Shown here: piece after piece, positions 1-5,643 of the stretch | How the letters are laid out: every line of letters starts with the position of its first letter | How positions within the stretch are numbered: the stretch's first letter is position 1 | NCBI GenBank assembly: GCA_946541285.1 | Contig: CAMNJG010000107.1 | Span: 1-5,643 of the forward strand | Length of the DNA stretch: 5,643 nt | From: an uncultured Clostridia bacterium | GTDB lineage: Bacteria; Bacillota; Clostridia; Peptostreptococcales; Anaerovoracaceae | Direction: 5' to 3' | Translations under genes and position numbers: made by a program | Notes under the pieces: generated by a model | Told to the model about the DNA's origin: nothing | Databases searched by the model: none | The model's input: the letters and a program-made list of their open reading frames with translations, nothing else

Positions 1-10
1 CAGTATCACA

Positions 11-65
11 GTTTTGGGGACAGCCTTTTCAAAACGCACAACGTTTTGAAAAGGGCCCCCAAAAC
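11..65. repeat. Long inverted repeat: 13-bp inner and 9-bp outer perfect stems
   Basis: CCTTTTCAAAACG at 24-36 pairs perfectly with CGTTTTGAAAAGG at 42-54 around the 5-base loop CACAA. Outside it, GTTTTGGGG at 11-19 pairs perfectly with CCCCAAAAC at 57-65, with an internal loop of 4 and 2 bases. That is 22 pairs in 55 bases. No U tract follows on either strand, which argues against a simple intrinsic terminator. A palindromic intergenic repeat or a structured RNA element is more likely. It follows the 69-120 hairpin after only three bases. Confidence 0.7.
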
Positions 66-68
66 ATT

Positions 69-120
69 CGGAGTGAAACAGACTAATTGCTGAACAGCAA
101 TCATGACTGTTTACGATCCG
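69..120 (-). other. Three-part imperfect hairpin directly after rsmB (possible 3'-end structure)
   Basis: Three nested pairings are seen: CGGA 69-72 with TCCG 117-120, AAACAG 76-81 with CTGTTT 107-112, and ATTGCTG 86-92 with CAGCAAT 95-101, separated by internal loops of 3/4 and 4/5 bases, with a 2-base apex. The outer arm ends one base from the rsmB stop. On the minus-strand transcript it is followed by AAUGUUUU rather than an immediate U run, so it is not a canonical intrinsic terminator. It could protect the mRNA 3' end, be a weak terminator, or be part of a dispersed repeat together with the next hairpin. Confidence 0.55.
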
Positions 121-121
121 G

Positions 122-1444
122 TCAGCTTTTATTTTCTTTTCGCATCACACAGAAATAGAATCCGTCAGAAGCATCGGTATCCGGGAAAATCTGTTTTTCC
201 GAAACAACAGAAAACCCCGGATTGTTTCTGAGGAAATTCCGGACAATCTCTTCATTTTCCTGCTCCGAAACCGTACAGGTACTGTAAAGTATTTTTCCGC
301 CGGGCCGTACATAACAGGCGGCGTTTTCCAGAATGGACGCCTGGAGTTCTGAGAGACTGCGGATCGTATCCTGTGTCATCCGCAGCTTGATTTCCGGCCT
401 CCGGCGGATGACTCCCAGTCCGGAGCATGGTACGTCGGCAATCACCGCGTCAGCGGTTTCCTCCAGCCGCGCGTCATATCCGGTGGCATCCTGCTGTTTC
501 AGCTGAATACAGCGAATTCCCAGGCGTTCCATGGAGGCTTTCATCAGCTCCAGTTTATGCTCATAAACATCACAGGACAGGATGTGGCCCTGGTTCTTCA
601 TCAGAAGAGACGCGAACAGAGATTTCCCTCCCGGCGCGGCACAGACATCCAGCACCGTTTGTCCCGGCTGTGGAGCCAGTGCTGCCACCGCTCTGGCGGA
701 ACTGAGATCCTGTACATAAAACAGGCCTCTGCGAAACATTTCTGTATCCAGCGCCCCATTCCCGCTGACAGACAGAAAGTGCTCTCTGACGGCATCCGCC
801 TCTGCCTGTGGCATCCCGTCTGTCACTGGTGTCCTGACAGACATGCCCGCGGCAGTCAGAAGCTCCGTCAGCTCCTTTTTTGTTGTTTTGAGCGTATTCG
901 TACAGACAGACAGCTGCGGCGTCCGGTTCCCTGCCTCCATAAGAGATTCGGTTCTTTCTTCTCCGAAACGGCGCAGCCAGAGATCCGTAAGCTCCCGGTT
1001 ATAGGAATATCTGACGGATAAATAAGCTGCCGGATCCTTTTCGCGGTCCGGCAGTTCCCGTCTTTCGGACTGTCTCAGATAAGTACGGAGTACACCATTA
1101 ATCAGGCTGCTCAGGCCGGAACACTTCTTCCTGGATAACGCGACGGTCTCGCTGACCGCTGCGTAATCAGGAATACTGTCCATAAAATCAATCTGGTAGA
1201 TCCCCATCCGGAGCAAAATACGCGCTCTCGGTTTTACTTTACGGATACCGGAACGGATCAGACCGTCCAGCCGGTAATCCAGGAGAATCCGGTTTTCCAG
1301 GACACCATACACCAGGTTCCGGACAAATGCTTCATTATCCGGATGAAACTCACGGATCGCCTGGCCAACGGCCAGATTGGAATACGCCCCTTCATTTTCT
1401 GTTTTCAACAGTGCCTCAAAAGCTGTAAGTCTGTTTCTGTCCAC
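122..1444 (-). CDS. rsmB: 16S rRNA (cytosine-967 C5) methyltransferase RsmB
   Basis: RsmB (Sun/Fmu) uses S-adenosylmethionine to methylate C967 of 16S rRNA during small-subunit assembly. The 440-residue product has an N-terminal NusB-like helical domain (about 1-130, with EGAYSNLAV and VRNLVYGVLENR), a linker, and the NOL1/NOP2/Sun methyltransferase domain. Motif I is VLDVCAAPGGK (264-274). The two catalytic cysteines are Cys340 in DVPCSG and Cys390 in YSTCTVSEQENE; Cys390 is the expected nucleophile and Cys340 the release cysteine. The length matches the family (about 430-450) and the N-terminal NusB domain separates it from other RsmB/F-type enzymes. The start is GTG at 1444, with GAGG 7 bases upstream. 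It lies 41 bases after fmt and is the last gene visible; two hairpins follow its TGA immediately. Confidence 0.95.
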   Translation of the reverse strand: MDRNRLTAFEALLKTENEGAYSNLAVGQAIREFHPDNEAFVRNLVYGVLENRILLDYRLDGLIRSGIRKVKPRARILLRMGIYQIDFMDSIPDYAAVSETVALSRKKCSGLSSLINGVLRTYLRQSERRELPDREKDPAAYLSVRYSYNRELTDLWLRRFGEERTESLMEAGNRTPQLSVCTNTLKTTKKELTELLTAAGMSVRTPVTDGMPQAEADAVREHFLSVSGNGALDTEMFRRGLFYVQDLSSARAVAALAPQPGQTVLDVCAAPGGKSLFASLLMKNQGHILSCDVYEHKLELMKASMERLGIRCIQLKQQDATGYDARLEETADAVIADVPCSGLGVIRRRPEIKLRMTQDTIRSLSELQASILENAACYVRPGGKILYSTCTVSEQENEEIVRNFLRNNPGFSVVSEKQIFPDTDASDGFYFCVMRKENKS

Positions 1445-1451
1445 AAGTAAG

Positions 1452-1455
1452 CCTC
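1452..1455 (-). promoter_or_regulatory. Shine-Dalgarno site of rsmB supporting a GTG start
   Basis: GAGG on the minus strand lies 7 bases before the GTG at 1444, in the 41-base fmt-rsmB gap, and supports this non-ATG start. Confidence 0.6.
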
Positions 1456-1485
1456 ATATAAAAAATCAAAGACGATTCCGCCCTG

Positions 1486-2442
1486 CTACTGCCCCAGAAT
1501 TTCTCCCGGAGTAACGGCGTTTCCGCGCAGGAAATCCGCCACTTCCATCGGTTTTTTACCAGGCATCTGGAGTTCAGTAATCAGGAGTATATGGGAGCCG
1601 CAGGCAACCGCGATACCGTGTTCATCCGCTGAAAGGACGGTTCCCGGTGTTTCATGCGCGCCACTCTCCTGTACTTCTGCTTTTCTGACCTTCATACGCT
1701 GTCCGCGGTAATCCGTAAAAGTTCCAGGAGATGGAGAAAGTCCCCGGATCATACGTTCCAGAGCGTACGCGTCTCCGGAAAAATCCAGTTTCCCTTCTGA
1801 TTTTTCGACCATCGGCGCGTATGTCGCCAGACGGTCATCCTGTTTTTCCGCATTCACCTCTCCCGCGGCAATACGCGGCAGATACTCCAGCAGCAGTTCC
1901 GCGCCGAGTACCGACAGTTCCCCGGTCAGTTCTCCTGCGTTTTTCCGGGAAACCTCTGTTTCTGAACGGGCAATCATATCCCCGGTATCCATGCCTTCCG
2001 CCATATACATGAGCGTTACACCGGTTTTTTCGTCCCCCTCAATGATACAGCGCTGGATCGGGGCGGCCCCCCGGAATCTCGGTAAAAGGGACGCGTGAAT
2101 ATTGACGCATCCCAGCCGCGGAAGATCCAGGATCGCTTTAGGCAGGATTTTTCCATACGCCGCGACGATGATGATATCCGGATCAGCTTCCCTGAGTTCT
2201 CCCAGGAATTCTTCGTTTTCTTTAATGCGGGCAGGCTGCAGCACACGGATCCCGTTTCTTTCCGCCAGCTCCTTTACCGGGGTCGGCTGTGTTTTTTTGC
2301 CCCGTCCCTTTGGACGGTCCGGCTGCGTCACCACCAGACGGATATCATAACCGGCCCGGATCATCGCTTCCAGTGGCGGCACCGCGAAGTCCGGCGTCCC
2401 CATATAAATGACTTTCAGTTCATTGCTGTTTTCTGCCATCAT
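1486..2442 (-). CDS. fmt: Methionyl-tRNA formyltransferase
   Basis: Fmt transfers a formyl group from 10-formyltetrahydrofolate to Met-tRNA(fMet) for translation initiation. From the ATG at 2442 the product is 318 residues, the usual size. The N-terminal formyltransferase domain starts ELKVIYMGTPDFAVPPL, has the tRNA-contacting loop QPDRPKGRGKK (about 40-50), the catalytic trio Asn114, His116 and Asp152, and the signature HASLLPRFRGAAPIQ. The C-terminal tRNA-binding domain includes TYAPMVEKSEG and ends with LQMPGKKPMEVADFLRGN. Start choice is uncertain: a GTG at 2454 would add four residues but has no Shine-Dalgarno; the ATG at 2442 overlaps the def stop as ATGA, and a second ATG follows at 2439. 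No strong ribosome site precedes any of them, so translation may depend on coupling to def. The segment GLSPSPGTFT replaces the more usual NPWPG-type loop. Confidence 0.96.
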   Translation of the reverse strand: MMAENSNELKVIYMGTPDFAVPPLEAMIRAGYDIRLVVTQPDRPKGRGKKTQPTPVKELAERNGIRVLQPARIKENEEFLGELREADPDIIIVAAYGKILPKAILDLPRLGCVNIHASLLPRFRGAAPIQRCIIEGDEKTGVTLMYMAEGMDTGDMIARSETEVSRKNAGELTGELSVLGAELLLEYLPRIAAGEVNAEKQDDRLATYAPMVEKSEGKLDFSGDAYALERMIRGLSPSPGTFTDYRGQRMKVRKAEVQESGAHETPGTVLSADEHGIAVACGSHILLITELQMPGKKPMEVADFLRGNAVTPGEILGQ

Positions 2443-2900
2443 TCCACTGCCCACATTTCTACTGCTTTATCCGCGTAAAGAATTCCATCCAGATGATCAT
2501 ATTCATGGCAGAATGCTCTGGCCAGCAGACCCTCTGCTTCGTATTCGACCGGTTCCCCATTTCTGTCCAGTCCTTTAATCCGGACATATGCCGGTCTTGT
2601 CACACGGCCGACACGGTTCGGGATACTCAGGCAGCCTTCTTCGCCGTCTTCTTCTCCCTTTTCTTCTACAATCTCCGGATTAATGAGTACTTTCTGTCCC
2701 GACCCGTCCTGCAGATCGACCACAAAAAGCCTTCTCATGACGCCAACCTGCGGAGCGGCCAGACCAACCCCCTGCGCATCGTACAGGGTCTCGAACATAT
2801 CATCAATCAGTTCCCTGATCCGGTCCGTCACTTCCGGAACCGGACGGCACTTCTTTCTTAAAACATCATCGCCAACTTCTACAATCTTTCTGAGAGCCAT
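2439..2900 (-). CDS. def: Peptide deformylase
   Basis: This metalloenzyme removes the N-formyl group from the initiator methionine of nascent proteins at the ribosome exit. The 153-residue product has all three family motifs: GVGLAAPQVG (44-53, with Gln51), EGCLSIP (88-94, metal ligand Cys90) and HEYDH (132-136, metal ligands His132 and His136, catalytic Glu133). The EGCLSIP form and the short C-terminus fit bacterial type 1 deformylases, and the length is close to the usual 150-170. The ATG at 2900 has a strong AGGAGG 8 bases upstream in the 29-base gap after priA, the best ribosome site in the window. The stop TGA overlaps the likely fmt start. Placement just before fmt, which adds the group this enzyme removes, is the common bacterial pairing. 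Confidence 0.97.
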   Translation of the reverse strand: MALRKIVEVGDDVLRKKCRPVPEVTDRIRELIDDMFETLYDAQGVGLAAPQVGVMRRLFVVDLQDGSGQKVLINPEIVEEKGEEDGEEGCLSIPNRVGRVTRPAYVRIKGLDRNGEPVEYEAEGLLARAFCHEYDHLDGILYADKAVEMWAVE

Positions 2901-2908
2901 TGCTGCAT

Positions 2909-2914
2909 CCTCCT
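2909..2914 (-). promoter_or_regulatory. Strong Shine-Dalgarno site of def
   Basis: A full AGGAGG lies 8 bases before the def ATG, in the 29-base priA-def gap. It is the strongest ribosome site in the window and fits independent, efficient initiation of def. Confidence 0.85.
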
Positions 2915-2929
2915 CGTTCAGACATTATG

Positions 2930-4936
2930 CTATGTAAAACTGTACGGATCCAGTTCCGCGATCATCACGACGGCACTGGTCCTGGTACTTTTCTGCTTTT
3001 TGATTTCTTCGATCAGCGCCCTGTAATACTTCGTCCGCTGCACCGGGCTCTTGATCAGGATGTGGTAGCGGTATTTCCCGTTCAGGAAGGACATATAGGC
3101 CGGCTGGGGCCGGAACATTTCTCCTTCCGCGGGAAGTCCGGATTTTTCTATATCATGATATACATGAAGTGCTTCTTCGACAACCTGTTTTTCATCTTCT
3201 CCGGAAAAAACAAGACGAAGGATATTGGTAAACGGCGGATATCCGGACAGGCGGCGCAGGGAGACTTCTCCCTGATAAAACGCTTCGTAATCTCCCGATG
3301 CCGCCGCCAGGATGGTTCGGTTTTCAGGAGTATAGGTCTGAATGACAACATGTCCGGGTTCTTCGCCCCTGCCGGACCGGCCCGCCGCCTGGACAATCAG
3401 CTGATAGGTTGTCTCCGCGGAGCGGTAATCCGGTATATTCAGCGTCACATCCGCCGCGACAATTCCCACAACACCGACATTCTGGAAATCGAGCCCTTTG
3501 GCCACCAGCTGTGTCCCCACCAGGATATCCGTTTTTCCCTTCCGGAAAGCTTCCAGGATCCTGCGGGATTCTCCCTTTTTTCTGGTGGAATCCAGATCCA
3601 GGCGGTCTACAGCCGCATCCGGGAAAAAAGCGGCTGCCGCTTCCTGAAGCTGTTCTGTGCCTGCTCCAAAATACCGGATATACTGGCTGCCGCAGTCAGG
3701 ACAGGTTTCCGGTACCCGTATCTTTTTTCCGCAGTAATGACACTCTGCCATCCCGCTCGCCTTATGATACGTCATCGAGATCCCGCAGGTACTGCAGCGG
3801 ACTACATATCCGCAGGAGCGGCAGGAAATAAACGACGAATACCCCCGGCGGTTAAGGAACAGGATAATCTGGCGTTTCCGGTCCAGCGCGTCCCGGATCT
3901 TCCGGTACAGTTCCCTGCTGAAAACAGACCGGTTCCCTTCCCGCAGTTCCATGCGCATATCCGCAATGCTGACCAGCGGAAGCGGGGTCTGATTGTGCCG
4001 CTTCGTCAGCTTCAGTTCACTGTAATAACCGGTCCGCGCGCGGTACATACTGACCACGGAAGGCGTCGCGGTACCGAGGATCACCACGGCACCACTCAGC
4101 TGTGAACGCATCATCGCGGTGCTGATCGCGTCATACTTCGGTGTCTGATCGGATTTATACGAAGACTCATGTTCCTCATCGATAATAATGAGTCCCGGAT
4201 CCGAAAAGGGCGCGAACACCGCGGACCTGGCACCGATCATAATGCGGGCTTCTCCCGACCGTACCCTCATCCACTGCTGGTAACGCTGCGCCATCGTCAG
4301 CCGGCTGTGCATCACAGCCACTGCATCCTTTCCAAATCTGGATGTGAACCGGTCAATTGTCTGGGGGGTCAGAGAGATTTCCGGAACCAGTACAATCACA
4401 CTTCGTCCTGATTCCAGGGTTTCCATCGCCGCTCTCAGGTAAATTTCTGTTTTGCCGCTGCTGGTCACACCATTGATCAGAAAGCGTGCCGGTTCCCGTT
4501 TCCTGAGCGCCGGGCGGATTCTGCGAAACGCCTCCTGCTGTTCGTCTGTCAGTTCCGGCAGCGGAGTCGGTTCACTGCTGTACTCATTCAGCGGATCCTT
4601 AACCGCTTTGACCGGTTTTCTGCCGGGCGGGATCATGCAGCGGATGACATCCAGATAACGGCACATGTATCGTTTCTTCATCCAGGAACTCAGACGGATC
4701 AGATCCTCCGGAACAGAATAATCCTCCAGAATCGACGTGACATCCCTCAGTCGCCGGATCCCCTCATCATTGGTTTCCGATACCTGAAAAACATAACCTG
4801 TAATCTCTTTTTTTCTTCTCGCGAACGGCACGGTAACCACATCACCGATCTTCACCCGGTCATCCGCGCAGCGATACGTGTAAAGCTGATCGGTACTGTT
4901 GGAAGCATTGTCGACCACCACTTTCACGTATTTCAT
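2930..4936 (-). CDS. priA: Primosomal protein N' (replication-restart helicase PriA), short form without evident winged helix
   Basis: PriA is a 3'-5' superfamily 2 DNA helicase that recognises stalled forks and loads the primosome. In the 668-residue product the 3'-DNA-binding domain is about residues 1-100. The helicase core has Walker A GVTSSGKT (156-163, Lys162), DEEH (253-256), GTATPS (288-293), GTQLVAKGLDF (474-484) and QAAGRSGR (516-523). Four CXXC pairs bind two zincs (Cys372/375, 381/384, 399/402, 412/415). The C-terminal domain starts near SGYPPF (564) and ends ELDPYSFT. The ATG at 4936 is chosen because AGAGG lies 9 bases upstream, it overlaps the queH stop as ATGA, and the family N-terminus (MKYVKVVVD) begins there; an in-frame ATG at 5002 would add 22 atypical residues inside queH. 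Oddity: Walker A lysine is residue 162, against 230 in E. coli PriA, while the rest is of normal length, so the winged-helix domain is apparently absent. Confidence 0.96.
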   Translation of the reverse strand: MKYVKVVVDNASNSTDQLYTYRCADDRVKIGDVVTVPFARRKKEITGYVFQVSETNDEGIRRLRDVTSILEDYSVPEDLIRLSSWMKKRYMCRYLDVIRCMIPPGRKPVKAVKDPLNEYSSEPTPLPELTDEQQEAFRRIRPALRKREPARFLINGVTSSGKTEIYLRAAMETLESGRSVIVLVPEISLTPQTIDRFTSRFGKDAVAVMHSRLTMAQRYQQWMRVRSGEARIMIGARSAVFAPFSDPGLIIIDEEHESSYKSDQTPKYDAISTAMMRSQLSGAVVILGTATPSVVSMYRARTGYYSELKLTKRHNQTPLPLVSIADMRMELREGNRSVFSRELYRKIRDALDRKRQIILFLNRRGYSSFISCRSCGYVVRCSTCGISMTYHKASGMAECHYCGKKIRVPETCPDCGSQYIRYFGAGTEQLQEAAAAFFPDAAVDRLDLDSTRKKGESRRILEAFRKGKTDILVGTQLVAKGLDFQNVGVVGIVAADVTLNIPDYRSAETTYQLIVQAAGRSGRGEEPGHVVIQTYTPENRTILAAASGDYEAFYQGEVSLRRLSGYPPFTNILRLVFSGEDEKQVVEEALHVYHDIEKSGLPAEGEMFRPQPAYMSFLNGKYRYHILIKSPVQRTKYYRALIEEIKKQKSTRTSAVVMIAELDPYSFT

Positions 4937-5547
4937 AAATCCAGACCTCTTTCGAGGGAAGGATCCTCCGGTCCGGCTCCTTCTCTTTCCGAAAATCTGC
5001 ATCCGCAGTAATTCTGCCGGTACAGGCCATACTCCCTGGAAAGATCCACGGACCTTCGGAAACCGTCCTTCTTTTTAAAACTTTCATCCAGAAAATCCAC
5101 GCCATACCGCCTGCTCAGCGCATATCCCTTTTCGTTGATAGTCTGTGTTTTTTTATGCGGACTGACAGACAGTGTCGTCCCAAACAGAGGATACCCCAGT
5201 TCCGCCGCTTTCCGGACCGTCCGTTCCATCCGGAATTCAAAGCATTTCGCGCAGCGCGCCCCGTTTTCCGGTTCCCTCTCATAGCCTCTGACAAAACGGA
5301 GGAATTCTTCCGGATCGTATTCCCCTTCCATCAGTTCTACCGGTGTCCATTCCGGATGATTTTTATTAAACGCTTCAATAAACTCCTTCTCTGTCTCAAA
5401 GCGTTTATGATATTCCCCTTCATTCGTAATGTTGGGATTATAGAAAAACACAGTAATGCTGTAGTCCGGAATCAGTCGTTCGATGACGGCTGTGCTGCAG
5501 GGACCGCAGCAGCTGTGAAGAAAAATTTTCCTTTTTTGATCTGTCAT
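4933..5547 (-). CDS. queH: Epoxyqueuosine reductase QueH (DUF208 family)
   Basis: QueH catalyses the last step of queuosine synthesis, reducing epoxyqueuosine to queuosine at position 34 of tRNAs with GUN anticodons, in the cytoplasm; it is the non-cobalamin counterpart of QueG. The 204-residue product carries the full family signature: HSCCGPCS near the N-terminus (Cys13, 14, 17), YNPNI at 36-40, a CAKC pair (Cys99, 102) followed by FEFRM, GTTLSVSPHKK around 123-133, and a C-terminal FKKKDGFRRS...YRQNYCGC block (Cys181, 183). The cysteines match those expected to bind the iron-sulfur cluster and extra iron in the family. I chose the ATG at 5547 because AGGAG lies 9 bases upstream; the ATG at 5553 is only 3 bases from it, and a TTG at 5622 has no clear Shine-Dalgarno. 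The frame stays open to the window edge, so a longer N-terminus cannot be excluded. The last codons contain the priA ribosome site and the stop overlaps the priA ATG. Confidence 0.93.
   Translation of the reverse strand: MTDQKRKIFLHSCCGPCSTAVIERLIPDYSITVFFYNPNITNEGEYHKRFETEKEFIEAFNKNHPEWTPVELMEGEYDPEEFLRFVRGYEREPENGARCAKCFEFRMERTVRKAAELGYPLFGTTLSVSPHKKTQTINEKGYALSRRYGVDFLDESFKKKDGFRRSVDLSREYGLYRQNYCGCRFSEREGAGPEDPSLERGLDL
4946..4950 (-). promoter_or_regulatory. Shine-Dalgarno site of priA, inside the queH C-terminus
   Basis: AGAGG on the minus strand lies 9 bases before the priA ATG at 4936 and within the last codons of queH. It supports 4936 over the in-frame ATG at 5002. Confidence 0.7.
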
Positions 5548-5643
5548 GTCCATATTCTCCTGACTGATTTCCACACCATCCTGTCTCCTGATGGCCGGCT
5601 GCGCTGCAGTGTATACTTCCAAAACCCGTGAACAGTAACACCT
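5544..5643 (-). CDS. Possible tail of an upstream gene, or an 11-codon upstream ORF, ending on the queH start
   Basis: One minus-strand frame is open from the window edge to a TGA at 5546-5544 that overlaps the queH ATG as ATGA, the same junction seen at queH/priA and def/fmt. It could be the last 32 codons of a gene upstream. Alternatively, translation could start at an internal ATG at 5579, which has AGGAG 5 bases upstream, giving the 11-residue peptide MVWKSVRRIWT. I recognise no family in either reading. The other two frames are also open here, so openness alone proves little. Confidence 0.25.
   Translation of the reverse strand, partial: GVTVHGFWKYTLQRSRPSGDRMVWKSVRRIWT
5557..5561 (-). 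promoter_or_regulatory. Shine-Dalgarno site of queH
   Basis: AGGAG on the minus strand sits 9 bases before the ATG at 5547 and only 3 before the ATG at 5553. This spacing decides the start in favour of 5547. Confidence 0.7.

Noticed and set aside
69..120. A canonical intrinsic terminator after rsmB
   Set aside because: The hairpin is long and interrupted, with A/T-rich stems, and is followed on the minus strand by AAUGUUUUGGGGG rather than an immediate U run. Termination is possible but not supported by a standard pattern.
2900..4105. A 401-codon open frame on the plus strand, antisense to priA
   Set aside because: It lies almost wholly opposite priA, whose motifs are complete. The translation has no recognisable domain and is rich in His, Arg and Pro, as expected from reading the complementary strand of a coding gene. 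Other long plus-strand frames opposite def, fmt, rsmB and queH are rejected for the same reason.
4937..5002. A 22-residue N-terminal extension of PriA from an ATG at 5002
   Set aside because: The extension lies inside queH, has no family similarity, and the downstream ATG at 4936 has a good Shine-Dalgarno and an ATGA overlap with the queH stop.
5548..5643. A preQ1 riboswitch or promoter upstream of queH
   Set aside because: I looked for a preQ1-type aptamer and for -35/-10 boxes. A TATACA at 5615-5610 resembles a -10 box, but the sequence 17 bases upstream matches TTGACA at only two positions, and no aptamer-like pattern is seen. A leader could lie beyond the window.
1..5643. Novel defence, mobile or secretion system
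   Set aside because: Every substantial gene is an identifiable housekeeping gene with intact motifs. No transposase, integrase, CRISPR repeats, toxin-antitoxin pair or tRNA gene was found on either strand.

Overview
The window is a compact, single-strand block of bacterial housekeeping genes, all read on the minus strand (right to left). The order in the direction of transcription is queH, priA, def, fmt, rsmB. The core order priA-def-fmt-rsmB is the classic arrangement of Bacillota (Firmicutes). Clostridia are favoured because QueH (rather than only QueG) is used, PriA has clostridial-looking sequence, Shine-Dalgarno sites are strong, and GTG is used as a start. Base composition looks close to 50% GC by eye. 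I cannot place it below class level.

Layout. From 5643 to about 5548 there is a short leader or the end of an unseen upstream gene; all three minus-strand frames are open there. QueH (5547-4933) makes queuosine from epoxyqueuosine. Its stop overlaps the priA start as ATGA. PriA (4936-2930) is the replication-restart helicase; it is about 65 residues short, and the winged-helix domain seems to be missing. After 29 bases comes def (2900-2439), peptide deformylase, whose stop overlaps the likely fmt start, again as ATGA. Fmt (2442-1486) formylates initiator Met-tRNA. After 41 bases comes rsmB (1444-122), the 16S rRNA m5C967 methyltransferase. The last 120 bases (1-121) hold no convincing gene but fold into two long consecutive imperfect hairpins (69-120 and 11-65), starting one base after the rsmB stop.

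How the genes work together. Four of the five products serve translation. Fmt adds and Def removes the formyl group of the initiator methionine, RsmB modifies the ribosomal P-site region, and QueH completes a wobble-base modification of GUN-anticodon tRNAs (Asp, Asn, His, Tyr). PriA, a replication protein, travels with them as it commonly does in this phylum. Overlapping or short junctions suggest one transcript with translational coupling at queH/priA and def/fmt. No convincing promoter is visible, so the operon may begin upstream of the window.

I see no mobile element, CRISPR array, RNA gene or defence system. The points most worth a second look are the tandem hairpins after rsmB, the PriA lacking its winged helix, and queH heading this operon.
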